Assembly (NCBI RefSeq): GCF_024347135.1
Contig: NZ_AP024907.1
Coordinates: 177,001-241,000, forward strand
Length of the DNA stretch: 64,000 nt
Source of the DNA: Vibrio spartinae
GTDB taxonomy: Bacteria; Pseudomonadota; Gammaproteobacteria; Enterobacterales; Vibrionaceae
Direction: 5' to 3'
The notes below the pieces were generated by a model. The model worked only from the letters and a program-made list of their open reading frames with translations. It was not told the DNA's origin and ran no database searches. Position numbers and translations under genes: made by a program. The first letter of the stretch is position 1. Every line of letters starts with the position of its first letter. Positions 50,147 to 60,053 of this stretch are shown here, piece after piece.

Positions 50147-51004
50147 ATGATTTTAGTTACGGGTACCAATGGCCTCTTAGGTAGTGAGTTAAAAAAAATA
50201 TTATGCAAGGATAATACATTATTTTCAGATAAAAATGATTTGGATATAACGTCAAAAAGTTCCATAGCTGATTATCTTAATGCTAATGAAGAAATTAGTT
50301 TGATTATAAATTGTGCAGCAGGCGCTAATGCTGAATATATACAAGATAATGAAGATTGGGGAAGATTAATTACTGTTGATGGACCTAAATTTTTAGCGTT
50401 AGAATCTGCAAAACGTAATATTAAACTGATACATATATCCACTGATTATGTATTTGATGGAGAAAAAAATACCCCATATACAGAAAATGATTTAACTAAT
50501 GGACTATCTCTTTATGGAAAATTTAAAAGCGAAGGTGAGAAAGAGGTTCTAAAATATTCTAAAACTTGCGCTATTATTAGAACATCATGGCTATTTTCAG
50601 AACAATGTAAAGATTTTATTGGTGCAATGATTAATGCATCATCCAACCGCAAATCAGTTAATGTTGTATTTGATCAAGTTGGTAGTCCTACATATGTACC
50701 CGATTTAGCCAAATATATAGTCGAGATAGGAAAACAATTAAATAATGATGAAAAAGAAATTTTTCACCTAACTAATGAAGGTATATGTTCATGGTATGAT
50801 ATTGCATGCTGTATCATGAGGGAGCTTAATATCGATTGTGAAGTTAACCCCATCCGAAGTAATGAATACCCTACTAAGGCACCCAGACCTCATTATTCAG
50901 TATTAGATAAGAAAAAAGTTAAAGATAGGTTTGGATTTAAAATTCGCCATTACCAAGAGGCGTTATCTGAATGCTTGAAAAATATTAAAGGTGAAATGAA
51001 ATAA
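50147..51004 (+). CDS. rfbD: dTDP-4-dehydrorhamnose reductase
   Basis: The 285-residue short-chain reductase makes dTDP-L-rhamnose. It has ILVTGTNGLLGSELKKIL, HISTDYVFDG and SLYGKFKSEGEKEVL with Tyr-x3-Lys. It is AT-rich and separated from rfbC by a glycosyltransferase gene, so the rml set is not contiguous. Confidence 0.9.
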   Translation: MILVTGTNGLLGSELKKILCKDNTLFSDKNDLDITSKSSIADYLNANEEISLIINCAAGANAEYIQDNEDWGRLITVDGPKFLALESAKRNIKLIHISTDYVFDGEKNTPYTENDLTNGLSLYGKFKSEGEKEVLKYSKTCAIIRTSWLFSEQCKDFIGAMINASSNRKSVNVVFDQVGSPTYVPDLAKYIVEIGKQLNNDEKEIFHLTNEGICSWYDIACCIMRELNIDCEVNPIRSNEYPTKAPRPHYSVLDKKKVKDRFGFKIRHYQEALSECLKNIKGEMK

Positions 51005-51007
51005 TAT

Positions 51008-52168
51008 ATGTTACTTAAGTCTCTCTTATCAAGTATAGCTAATCATTTTTTCCCCAGACGACAGTTGAAGATATTTGAGAAATATCATCTATGTAAAGAA
51101 GATTATGATAGGAGTAAATTAGTTACAGATAGAGACGTGCAATTAAGTAAGGTTAATTCAATTATTTGGTTTATACCTGAAATAACTAATGTTTATGCAG
51201 GCGGTATTGTAACTATTTTAAAAATTTCCCAATATTTTTCTATAAATTATGGTACAAAAAATATTTTTGTTACAGATGGCCTTTTCTCTGAGTCAAATAA
51301 AAAAATAATATCAGAGAAATATGCTGGTATATTGTATGATTTTATTTTATTAAAAGATTCGAATAAAATTTTTGGCGATGTTGCTATCTGTACGTTTTGG
51401 ACAACAGCTTTTAATTTATTGAAGTTTAATAATTGTAAAAAGAAGTTTTATTTAGTACAAGACGATGAACGATGTTTTTATCCACATGGAAGTGTAAGAG
51501 AGCTTGTTGAAAGTACCTATAGGTTTGGTTTTTATGGCTTGGTTAATTCAAATAATATATTCGAGACTTATAATAAATTTCAAAAATGTATGAGGTTTTT
51601 GCCAGGAATTGATGACAGTTTGATTACTGAAAATAAAATTCGTAAAGATGGAACTACTCATATTGTTGTTTATAGTCGGCCAAGTCATGTAAGAAATTGT
51701 TTTGAAATTGTTCTTTTAGCATCGAGGAAAATTGCTGAAATATATAAGGATTCGGTCGTTTTTCATTATGTCGGTGAGTCATTTAATAGTAGGGACTATA
51801 ATTTACCTAGTAACTGCATTGTACATGGAAATATTTCTAGCCAAAGTAAAGTAAAAGAAATTTATTCGTTATGTGATATTGGTATAAGTTTCATTTCCAC
51901 ACCTACAGTCTCATATCATCAATTAGATCTATTGAAATCTAAAATATGTCTCATTTGTAATAAAAATGGAGAAATTGAAAATCTATTTAATAATGATGAA
52001 GTTGTTTTTTGTGATGCGACAGTATCAGATTTAATCTATAAACTATCTGAGGTTTTAGAAAATAAAGATATTATATATAACACTATTGATAATTCATTAA
52101 ATAAATTAAATGAATTTAGTTGGGATAAGTGTTTATATGATATTTCACAATATATTAGGAATAAATGA
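51008..52168 (+). CDS. WsaF-like glycosyltransferase (probable rhamnosyltransferase)
   Basis: The 386-residue protein resembles the C-terminal glycosyltransferase of WsaF-like rhamnosyltransferases: WFIPEITNVYAGGIVTIL, FYLVQDDERCFYP and VVYSRPSHVRNCFEI. The same kind of domain occurs in the second half of the 735-residue protein at 55476. Its place between rfbD and rfbC supports a rhamnose donor. Strongly AT-rich. The rfbC start overlaps its stop. Confidence 0.7.
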   Translation: MLLKSLLSSIANHFFPRRQLKIFEKYHLCKEDYDRSKLVTDRDVQLSKVNSIIWFIPEITNVYAGGIVTILKISQYFSINYGTKNIFVTDGLFSESNKKIISEKYAGILYDFILLKDSNKIFGDVAICTFWTTAFNLLKFNNCKKKFYLVQDDERCFYPHGSVRELVESTYRFGFYGLVNSNNIFETYNKFQKCMRFLPGIDDSLITENKIRKDGTTHIVVYSRPSHVRNCFEIVLLASRKIAEIYKDSVVFHYVGESFNSRDYNLPSNCIVHGNISSQSKVKEIYSLCDIGISFISTPTVSYHQLDLLKSKICLICNKNGEIENLFNNDEVVFCDATVSDLIYKLSEVLENKDIIYNTIDNSLNKLNEFSWDKCLYDISQYIRNK

Positions 52169-52722
52169 TGTTATTACCCGTTGAAGAAATTAAAGGATTG
52201 TTTATATTTGAACCCAATATATTTTCAGATAATCGAGGCTATTTCTTTGAATCCTATAATAATAAAGATTTCATGAAAAATGGTATTGATTTCAAAGTAC
52301 TACAACAGAATCAGTCCAAGTCTGGTTATGGAACAATACGAGGATTGCATTATCAAGCAGGAAATTTTCCACAAGCAAAGTTTGTTCGTATTATAAGAGG
52401 TGAAATTCTGGATGTTGCAGTTGATATCCGAGCTAATTCCCCAACATTTGGTAAGTATTTCTCTATTGTTTTAAATTCAGAGAATAAAAAAGGCTTATAC
52501 ATCCCAGTAGGATTTGCTCATGGGTTTTCTGTATTATCTGATTATGCTGAAGTTTTTTATTGTTGTGATAATTATTATGACAGAAATGGTGAAGGTGGAA
52601 TCATATATAATGATCCTAGCTTATGTATAGATTGGCAGATTGATTTAGACAAAGCTTGTCTATCAGAGAAGGATAAAAATCAAAATTCATTTCAAGAATA
52701 TAAGAATAATATGGTTTTTTAA
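52165..52722 (+). CDS. rfbC: dTDP-4-dehydrorhamnose 3,5-epimerase
   Basis: The 185-residue cupin enzyme has FEPNIFSDNRGYFFESYNN, QNQSKSGYGTIRGLHYQ (catalytic His) and VGFAHGFSVLSDYAEVFY. The start overlaps the previous stop as ATGA; a second ATG follows one codon later. With rfbA, rfbB and rfbD it completes dTDP-L-rhamnose supply. Confidence 0.93.
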   Translation: MMLLPVEEIKGLFIFEPNIFSDNRGYFFESYNNKDFMKNGIDFKVLQQNQSKSGYGTIRGLHYQAGNFPQAKFVRIIRGEILDVAVDIRANSPTFGKYFSIVLNSENKKGLYIPVGFAHGFSVLSDYAEVFYCCDNYYDRNGEGGIIYNDPSLCIDWQIDLDKACLSEKDKNQNSFQEYKNNMVF

Positions 52723-52723
52723 T

Positions 52724-53644
52724 ATGAAAAGGTTATGTTTATTTGCGCATTATGATAAAGATAACTTAATTGATGACTATGTTGTCTTTTATCTTGAACA
52801 ATTAGTTAAAATTGAATGTGATATTATTTTTATTACAGTGAGTAATGTCCAAGACTTTAGCTGTATTGAGCATTTGACTATGAAATGTCTTAAGCGAAAT
52901 AATATTGGTTATGATTTTATGAGTTGGCAAAAAGGGCTCGAACTTGTTGAAAATATAGATGATTATGATCAAATTATTTTTTGTAATGATAGTTGCTATG
53001 GCCCAGTATTTCCTCTAGAAGAAGTTTTTTCAACAATGAGTCATAGAAATTTAGACGCATGGAGTATTACTGATAATAATCAAATAGAGTATCATTTACA
53101 AAGCTATTTTTTAGTCTTTAATCGTTCTGTCTTTTTATCTGATGACTTTAATAAATTCATAAAATCTATTAAAGTTGAATCATCTAAAGAAGATATTGTT
53201 CTTAATTATGAGGTTGGATTAAGTAGATTGTTACTAAACTTAGGTTTTAATATATCATCATATATAAGTTATATGGATGTTATTAATGATATTTCTGCTA
53301 CTCATGTCTATAAGGATAAGTTTTTTAGGATATTACATATAATCAAGAAAGAATATAAATCTAGTGGTAACATAATATGTAATATTGGTATTTTCTATAA
53401 ATTGATTATTAAGTACTTAAAAAGATTAAAGGATTTCTCTTTAAGAAAAAATACGAATATAAAATTTATTGGGTGGAAAATACTTTTGGATAAGAAAGAC
53501 CCATTTATAAAAGTTATGCTTTTGAGAGATAATCCAACAGATATTCCTGATTTATCTGATTATGAAAATATTATTAAGTCAAAGTCAGATTTTGATGTGA
53601 ACTTAATTGAAAATCATTTAAAAAGAGTAAAAAATGTTGTTTAA
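52724..53644 (+). CDS. RgpF-like rhamnan synthesis protein
   Basis: The 306-residue protein fits the rhamnan synthesis F family (PF05045): LCLFAHYDKDNLIDDYVVFY, GYDFMSWQKGLELV and IIFCNDSCYGPVFPLEEVF. Members act as glycosyltransferases in rhamnose-rich polysaccharide assembly. It supports a rhamnan-type O-antigen. It is AT-rich, and its stop overlaps the ABC transporter start by 11 nt. Confidence 0.8.
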   Translation: MKRLCLFAHYDKDNLIDDYVVFYLEQLVKIECDIIFITVSNVQDFSCIEHLTMKCLKRNNIGYDFMSWQKGLELVENIDDYDQIIFCNDSCYGPVFPLEEVFSTMSHRNLDAWSITDNNQIEYHLQSYFLVFNRSVFLSDDFNKFIKSIKVESSKEDIVLNYEVGLSRLLLNLGFNISSYISYMDVINDISATHVYKDKFFRILHIIKKEYKSSGNIICNIGIFYKLIIKYLKRLKDFSLRKNTNIKFIGWKILLDKKDPFIKVMLLRDNPTDIPDLSDYENIIKSKSDFDVNLIENHLKRVKNVV

Positions 53645-55436
53645 TTTAGTGCTAAAGTTTTTGAATTTATTTAGTAGAAAACTAACAAAAGATTTTTTAT
53701 TTGTTATTTTCGGCTCTTTTTTTTCAGGAATACTAGAGTTGTTTGGTATAATGTTAATATTACCTTTTGTCCAGGTTGTTATTAATCCTGATGTTATTTA
53801 TAAGAGTGATGGGATTTTATCTTTTATTTATAAATTTTCAGGTGTTGAGTCTACAACATCAATGATATATATAATCGGGGCGATGTGTGGGTTATCTTTT
53901 ATATTAAAAGATATATTTATGCTAGGGTTTCAATATTATCAATTTGGACTAGTGACTAAGTGGAGAAATGAGTTATCAGAAAAGTTTATGGATCTATATT
54001 TAGGGTTGAATTATAGATTTCATTTGAGAACAGCATCTACAGCAATGATTAACACACTTACATCAACAGTCAGTGCAACAATTAATGGTTTCTTATTACA
54101 GTTTCTATTCCTGATTTCTTACTCTATAGTCGCTATTTGTTTACTTGTCTATATGCTTTTGAATTTTTTTGAAGCTACTATTATTACTTCTATTACTCTT
54201 GTATTACTAATTTATATACAAGTTATCATATTAAAAAGAGCGAATTACAAAATAAATACCGATAGTGTAAAAGTCCGTGAAGAAAATCTAGTTAATTTAA
54301 AGCAAGGTATTGAGGCAATAAAAGAAACAAAAATGTTTTTGAGAGAAAGTTATTTTTCTCATTTATTCAGTCTTTCGAATAGAAAAGTAACAAACAATGA
54401 AAGGAAGATGAATCTTGTCCAATATATACCATTATATTTGACCGAGATAATAATTATACTATGTATAATTATTATGGTGTGTACAACTATATATTTCAAT
54501 GATAATGGTGATGGTGCTTCATTCGAAGGATTGGCGATATTAGTGGGAATTGCATTTAGGCTTACACCAGTAATCAATAGAATTATGGTTGCATATTCAC
54601 AAATAAGATCCTCTCTAGAATCAGTTAATGTGTTGATTGAAGAATATAAATATTTATATAGAAATCAAGATTTTTTGTTTAACCATGATCATAACCATAT
54701 ATCCTTGAATGATAGCATTGAACTTCGAAATGTTTGCTTTAGTTATAATGACGTTGATGTTCTATTGAATATTAATGTAAAAATTAATAAAGGAGAGTTT
54801 GTCGGTGTTGTTGGACACTCTGGTTCTGGTAAAACAACTATAGTTGATATATTGATGGGCTTATTGAGACCGAAGCGAGGAGAATTATTAATTGATGGTA
54901 AAGTTGCGAATGAGGAAGATATACGCTCTTTGAGAGCGAAGATCGGTTATGTACCTCAGACTCCTTTCATTGGAGATATGTCCGTTAGGCAGAATATTGC
55001 TTACGGTTTGCCTTCCGATAAAATTTCTGATGAACGGATAAAAAATGTATTAGAAATTGTCGATTTATGGAATTTTTTCCGAGAAAAGCCTGAAGGGTTA
55101 AATTTCAAGCTTGGTGAATCTGGTAAATCTCTATCTGGGGGGCAGAAACAGCGTATAGCTATTGCCAGAGCTCTTTATCATGATCCTGATATATTAGTAT
55201 TAGATGAGGCGACCTCTGCTTTAGACGTTAGAAGTGAGAATAGTATATCTAATGCAATTTCTAAATTAAAAGGAAGAACAACGGTAATCGCAATTGCTCA
55301 CAGGCTATCAACGATTCGTAATTCGGATAAAGTTATTTTAGTTAATTGGGGCGAAATAGAAGATATTGCAAGTTTTGATGAGCTTATTGTTAAGAATGAG
55401 GGATTTAAACAACTTGTTGAATTATCAAAGCTTTAA
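53634..55436 (+). CDS. ABC transporter, fused membrane and ATPase domains (MsbA/PglK-like)
   Basis: The 600-residue half-transporter has about six membrane segments in residues 15-320, then an ATPase with Walker A GHSGSGKTT (about 393), signature LSGGQKQR (about 499), Walker B ILVLDEATSALD (about 521) and the H-loop AHRLST (about 554). This is the PglK/WlaB/MsbA type, not the two-gene Wzm/Wzt type, and it lacks a carbohydrate-binding extension. It is the only flippase candidate in the O-antigen block, so it probably flips the lipid-linked glycan. Confidence 0.85.
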   Translation: MLFNLVLKFLNLFSRKLTKDFLFVIFGSFFSGILELFGIMLILPFVQVVINPDVIYKSDGILSFIYKFSGVESTTSMIYIIGAMCGLSFILKDIFMLGFQYYQFGLVTKWRNELSEKFMDLYLGLNYRFHLRTASTAMINTLTSTVSATINGFLLQFLFLISYSIVAICLLVYMLLNFFEATIITSITLVLLIYIQVIILKRANYKINTDSVKVREENLVNLKQGIEAIKETKMFLRESYFSHLFSLSNRKVTNNERKMNLVQYIPLYLTEIIIILCIIIMVCTTIYFNDNGDGASFEGLAILVGIAFRLTPVINRIMVAYSQIRSSLESVNVLIEEYKYLYRNQDFLFNHDHNHISLNDSIELRNVCFSYNDVDVLLNINVKINKGEFVGVVGHSGSGKTTIVDILMGLLRPKRGELLIDGKVANEEDIRSLRAKIGYVPQTPFIGDMSVRQNIAYGLPSDKISDERIKNVLEIVDLWNFFREKPEGLNFKLGESGKSLSGGQKQRIAIARALYHDPDILVLDEATSALDVRSENSISNAISKLKGRTTVIAIAHRLSTIRNSDKVILVNWGEIEDIASFDELIVKNEGFKQLVELSKL

Positions 55437-55475
55437 TTAATAGTTAACTGTATTTGTATTTTTTAGGAATAATAA

Positions 55476-57683
55476 ATGATTGAACAGAATCCATTAATCT
55501 CTGTTATTATGTCAGTTTATAATGGAGAAAAATTTTTAAGGGAAACCATTGACTCAATATTAACTCAGTCATTATCCGACTTTGAATTTATCATAATAAA
55601 TGATTGTTCTACAGATAATACATTGGAAATATTAGAGGAATATGAAAACATTGATGATCGTATTGTTATATTAAATAACGATACTAACTTAAAACTACCA
55701 GCAAGTTTAAATAAAGGTATTTTAAGAGCGAAGGGCAAATATATAGCTAGGATGGATGCTGATGATATTGCCTTACCCGAAAGGTTTAAGATACAGTCAG
55801 AGTTGTTAGAGAACCATCATGAATATGATTTTATCGGTTCATTAGTCGATTGTTTCTATGACGGAATTATAGATGATGCATATGCTGAAAAAGAGTATAT
55901 GGAGAAGGTACACTTTAATTATATTAGTGACTCTGGTAATTTGGCTGAAACAGAATATAAAATAAGAAAAGGTACATATAAAACAACTAGATTATGTCAC
56001 AGTTCATTATTTGGTCGGACTCAAGCTTTTAGAGAATTATTATATACAGAAGATGTTTTTGCAGAAGATTGGGATTTATATAATAGAGCACTAAATCGAG
56101 GTTTTAAAATAACAAAAGTTCCAGAAGTGCTTATAAAATACAGAATTGTTAATTCGGGAATGTGTGGTGAATTTAATAGCTTACCATACCCTGAAATAAA
56201 AAAGAAAATTAAAAAGTTAAATGAAGGTATATTGAAGGATTGTGTCAAAACAAAATCGTATAGCATAATGATTAAATTTATATGGTACCATTTTGTCAGA
56301 CGTTCTTTATATACATATACTAGTAGAGTTTTAGGAATTATGAAATCTTTAATAAAAAAATCAGTATTTACAGTGATGAAGAAAGTATATAAGTCTCTTT
56401 CTAATGCTCAGTTAATAAAACTTTATCATATTTTGAATAAATCTAATAATTATCTTAAAAGAATACCCATTTTGAATCGAGTTGTTTCACTTACATTGCA
56501 AGTTTTAAATAATAATGATGATGTTAATCCTCAAATTAAAGAACCTATTTTTAAACATAAAGTGTTTAATATTGGAATTTGGACAATAGAAAAAAAATGG
56601 ATGATGGGAGGTCTCAATACCATATTAAAAATAATACCAGTTTTGATTGATAATGGACATGATGTTAGAATTATTAATTATGGTATTCATTCAGATGAAT
56701 TGAAATCAGAATTTATTGACTTGTTATTGAGCCTTGATGGTTTTTCAGAATCATTTAGAGATAAAATTAATATAGTCAGTGCTGCAACATATAGACACCG
56801 ATGTTTAGAGTTTAATCCAGATGATATCTTTATCTCGGGTTTTTGGGAGTCAGCAGAAGACTTTATTAAATTCAGACAGTTGAAACATTTTAATAGTGAT
56901 ACTTTTGTATATATAATTCAAGACTATGAACCATCAATGTTATTTCGGTGGGGGAGTGAATATATAAGGGCACGTAACACATTAGAAGACTCTAATTATT
57001 ATCCTATTTTTAATAACTCGGAATTTGTTAGTGGATATTTGAAAGAATTAGGAATTATCAAGGGATGGCTTCCTAATCAAATATTGAGAGGTGAACCTTG
57101 TGAAACAAATCCGTTGTCTCCAGAAAATATGAGCTCTGGTCCTATTAAAATAGTTTTTTATTCAAGACCCACAGTAGATAAAAATATTTATTCTATAAAA
57201 ATTGAAGCTCTTAAACTTCTGATTGATACCATAAAAGAGAAAGATGAGAAAAAATTCAATGAGATGGAAATTATTGGTATAGGAGAAGAGGCACCAGATG
57301 TAGAGCATAATGGTTTTCTGATCAAGAATATTGGCAAGGTTGACTATAAAGATTATCCAGTTTTTCTTCAAAAGTTTAATGTTGGACTATCGTGTATTAT
57401 TTCTCCAGCATTTGCTTATCCATGTATTGAATTTCCACGAGCTGGAATTGTAACAGTTGTAAATAGATTTGCTAACCGAGATCTAGAGAGATATTCCCGA
57501 AACATTATTTCCTGTGAAAACTCAGCCCAAAGTATTTTTGAAAGTTTACAATTAGCGATTGAGCGTATTGATGATAAGAAAACAAGATATGAATCTGCTG
57601 ACTTTTCATTGCCCGGTGTAGATATAGAAACGGCAACGGTAGCAATGCTAGATGCTATTGTTCAGGTAAAATACAATGCTTAG
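55476..57683 (+). CDS. Bifunctional GT2 plus WsaF-like glycosyltransferase
   Basis: The 735-residue protein carries two transferase domains. Residues 1-250 are a GT2 domain: ISVIMSVYNGEKFLRETIDS and IARMDADDIALPERFK with the DAD metal site. Residues about 360-735 form a WsaF-like GT-B domain with WMMGGLNTILKIIPVLIDNG, YIIQDYEPSMLFRWGSEYI and VFYSRPTVDKNIYS. Two different rhamnose or hexose transfers by one polypeptide are likely. AT-rich; the next gene overlaps its end by 8 nt. Confidence 0.8.
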   Translation: MIEQNPLISVIMSVYNGEKFLRETIDSILTQSLSDFEFIIINDCSTDNTLEILEEYENIDDRIVILNNDTNLKLPASLNKGILRAKGKYIARMDADDIALPERFKIQSELLENHHEYDFIGSLVDCFYDGIIDDAYAEKEYMEKVHFNYISDSGNLAETEYKIRKGTYKTTRLCHSSLFGRTQAFRELLYTEDVFAEDWDLYNRALNRGFKITKVPEVLIKYRIVNSGMCGEFNSLPYPEIKKKIKKLNEGILKDCVKTKSYSIMIKFIWYHFVRRSLYTYTSRVLGIMKSLIKKSVFTVMKKVYKSLSNAQLIKLYHILNKSNNYLKRIPILNRVVSLTLQVLNNNDDVNPQIKEPIFKHKVFNIGIWTIEKKWMMGGLNTILKIIPVLIDNGHDVRIINYGIHSDELKSEFIDLLLSLDGFSESFRDKINIVSAATYRHRCLEFNPDDIFISGFWESAEDFIKFRQLKHFNSDTFVYIIQDYEPSMLFRWGSEYIRARNTLEDSNYYPIFNNSEFVSGYLKELGIIKGWLPNQILRGEPCETNPLSPENMSSGPIKIVFYSRPTVDKNIYSIKIEALKLLIDTIKEKDEKKFNEMEIIGIGEEAPDVEHNGFLIKNIGKVDYKDYPVFLQKFNVGLSCIISPAFAYPCIEFPRAGIVTVVNRFANRDLERYSRNIISCENSAQSIFESLQLAIERIDDKKTRYESADFSLPGVDIETATVAMLDAIVQVKYNA

Positions 57684-58986
57684 AGAAGATCTCAAACAAC
57701 ATATGGAAAAATTCCCCTTCTCTATGCATTTGTTATTTGAAGGTAATAAAACTGCATATGGTATGGATTTATTCATCGAATCAGAGTTTATTGATGAAGC
57801 ACCTAATATTGCAGAGTGCTATTTGAATGTAGATAAATTTATATCTTATCGTAGTGATGAACCAAATCCATCAAATGTAGATTTTGTTGTACTTTGGGGA
57901 GTGTCTAGTATTGATGTGAATAGTAATAAACTATTTAGTTATGCTCAGCGATATAGCAAGCCAATTCTCATAATAGAAGATGGCTTTATCCGCTCATTTT
58001 ATCCTATGAGCTTTGGTGAGTTATCTTCATCGATGCGGTTTGATCCAGAAGGTTGTTATTATGATTCAAATTTTCCATCAGCAATAGAAAATCTATTAAA
58101 TAGCGATTTTATATTAGATCAGAAAATGGAAAGTTATATCGATAAGTCTATAAGTAGAATCGTAAATAATAATATCACGAAATATTCATCAGGGAATATA
58201 TATAAATTAGATAAAAAAAGAGATGTTAAAGGATCAGTTTTAGTTATAGATCAAGTTTATGGTGATATGTCAATTAAACTCGGTGGAATAAATGATGATG
58301 AATTTGACATGATATTAGAAAAGGCTATTACAGAGAATGAGGGATATGAAATTATAGTTAAATTACATCCTGAATCCGTTTTAGGTATTAGGAAAGGACA
58401 TTTTTCTGTTGAAGATTTAGTAAAGAGAGGTATTACAGTCATTTATGATAACGTTAACTCTATATCATTGTTAAAGCAAGTCGATAAAGTATATTGTGCA
58501 ACAACTCAGATGGGGTTTGAAGCTCTACTTTGTGGGAAAGAAGTTCATGTTTTTGGTTGTCCTTTTTACTCTGGTTGGGGGAGAACAATAGATAGAAAAA
58601 ATATTCAAAGACGAAATAAAGAAAGAGGTATAAAAGATTTATTTTATTCAGCATACATTTACAATACTATCTATGTAAACCCTATTACTAAGAAACGTTG
58701 TGATTTAAGTGACATCCTTTCATATTTTGAAATGTATATTAATAATAGTGATTACCTTTCAGATATAAAACAGAAGCGTTTGGATTTAAGAATTCAACGG
58801 TTAGAAAGTAAAATTAAAGAAATTGAACCATTGAAAGAAGCGTCAGTTACTTTGAATTATCATATTAAAAGAATTAAAAATAATATTATGTTTCGATTTG
58901 GACAAAAAGTGGAGTTTTTATTTTATCTAGTAGAAAGAGTTACTGAAAAATTTTGGGGATATTTTAAAAAATTATTTAAGGAATAA
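57676..58986 (+). CDS. KpsC/WbbB-like glycosyltransferase (GT99-type, probable beta-Kdo transferase) with coiled coil
   Basis: The 436-residue protein has IIEDGFIRSFYP (about 100), YYDSNFPSAIENLL, IKLGG and IIVKLHPESVLGIRKGH, then GFEALLCGKEVHVFGCPFY and SGWGRT. This order matches one copy of the capsule-synthesis/KpsC fold that transfers beta-Kdo. The C-terminal stretch from about residue 365, with LRIQRLESKIKEIEPLKEA, looks like a coiled coil, followed by a hydrophobic/basic end. In Raoultella WbbB a similar enzyme caps O-antigen chains. Capping here is inference. Confidence 0.72.
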   Translation: MLREDLKQHMEKFPFSMHLLFEGNKTAYGMDLFIESEFIDEAPNIAECYLNVDKFISYRSDEPNPSNVDFVVLWGVSSIDVNSNKLFSYAQRYSKPILIIEDGFIRSFYPMSFGELSSSMRFDPEGCYYDSNFPSAIENLLNSDFILDQKMESYIDKSISRIVNNNITKYSSGNIYKLDKKRDVKGSVLVIDQVYGDMSIKLGGINDDEFDMILEKAITENEGYEIIVKLHPESVLGIRKGHFSVEDLVKRGITVIYDNVNSISLLKQVDKVYCATTQMGFEALLCGKEVHVFGCPFYSGWGRTIDRKNIQRRNKERGIKDLFYSAYIYNTIYVNPITKKRCDLSDILSYFEMYINNSDYLSDIKQKRLDLRIQRLESKIKEIEPLKEASVTLNYHIKRIKNNIMFRFGQKVEFLFYLVERVTEKFWGYFKKLFKE

Positions 58987-58991
58987 TTTTT

Positions 58992-59810
58992 ATGCCTAAG
59001 CGAACACTAAACGTATCTATTGTTGTCTACGGCCATCAAGTTAAGGATATTTATACTGTTATTCATTCTTTATTCTTATCCGCTAGATTTGCAAATGTAT
59101 CCAAGCTTTATCTCACTCTCATTGATAATAAAGGTGATTTTCTATATGAGGAGTTAATGTCGATCATAGAGGAGATGGATTTTAGTGAGAAGTATAAACT
59201 ATCATATGTAATAAGAAGTGATAATCCAGGATACGGTGTATCAAATAATTTGGCTATACATGAGTCAAAAGAATTATATTATTTAATTCTTAACCCCGAT
59301 GTTATTTTTCAAGAAAATTCCTTAAATGAAGCATTATCCTATATGGAAAAATGTGAATCTTGTATATTGACTTCTCCAGAAATCAGAAATGAATATAATG
59401 CTGTTGTTTCTGGTATAAAAAGATATCCTTCGCTCTTAGTATTATTTGTTAGGTTTGTTGATATTAAATTATTAAATTTTTTGTTTAAGAGAAAACTAGA
59501 TGAATATACATGTCAAGATATTATAGATAATGCAAAACCATCAAAAGTTGATATTGTATCCGGTTGTTGTATGCTATTTAAAAATTCTTCTTTACTCCAA
59601 ATCGGTGGTTTCTCAGATAAATATTTCCTATATTTTGAAGATTTTGATTTGAGTTTGAGAGCATCTAAAATTGGAGATTTATATTATGTTCCAAATTTTA
59701 AAATAAAACACTTTGGTGGAAATACAGGTCGTAAAGGAGTAAAGCATATTAAGTGTTTTTTATCTTCAATGATCAAGTTTTTTTGTGATTATAAAATTAA
59801 GGTTTTTTAA
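58992..59810 (+). CDS. Family 2 glycosyltransferase (WbbL-like rhamnosyltransferase)
   Basis: The 272-residue product has LNVSIVVYGHQVKDIYTVIH, NPGYGVSNNLAIHES, LILNPDVIFQ and FLYFEDFDLSLRASKIGDLY, the pattern of WbbL/rhamnosyltransferase-like GT2 enzymes. It is the last gene of the AT-rich plus-strand block and is followed after about 165 bases by a terminator. Confidence 0.82.
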   Translation: MPKRTLNVSIVVYGHQVKDIYTVIHSLFLSARFANVSKLYLTLIDNKGDFLYEELMSIIEEMDFSEKYKLSYVIRSDNPGYGVSNNLAIHESKELYYLILNPDVIFQENSLNEALSYMEKCESCILTSPEIRNEYNAVVSGIKRYPSLLVLFVRFVDIKLLNFLFKRKLDEYTCQDIIDNAKPSKVDIVSGCCMLFKNSSLLQIGGFSDKYFLYFEDFDLSLRASKIGDLYYVPNFKIKHFGGNTGRKGVKHIKCFLSSMIKFFCDYKIKVF

Positions 59811-59974
59811 ATGTTAAAATTTTTTAAACTATTTCTACCAGTGTCTATTAAAATAAATATATTAGATCATTTAGCGAGAAATACTTATATCAAACAATAA
59901 GTTTCCAATCAACTACAAAAGGATAAAGAAAAGTATTATGGGCTGACTCAGATCTCTTGTTAGATGTTATCGTG

Positions 59975-60004
59975 TCAGAGTAAATATATTTACTCTGATT
60001 TTTT
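59975..60004 (+). terminator. O-antigen operon terminator (perfect 24-base palindrome)
   Basis: TCAGAGTAAATA and TATTTACTCTGA form a perfect 12+12 palindrome directly followed by six T residues. It lies between the last glycosyltransferase gene and the convergent WbpM-like gene and probably ends the long JUMPstart-controlled transcript. Confidence 0.8.
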
Positions 60005-60053
60005 ACCGTAATTTTTAGTAACTTTCCATGGTGTTTGGGTGATAGTCTAGAGC

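Noticed and set aside
59811..59900. 29-codon open frame after the last glycosyltransferase gene (starts MLKFFKLFLPVSIK)
   Set aside because: It has no ribosome binding site beyond the preceding coding end and no recognisable family. It may be the stump of a lost gene, but support is too weak for a feature.
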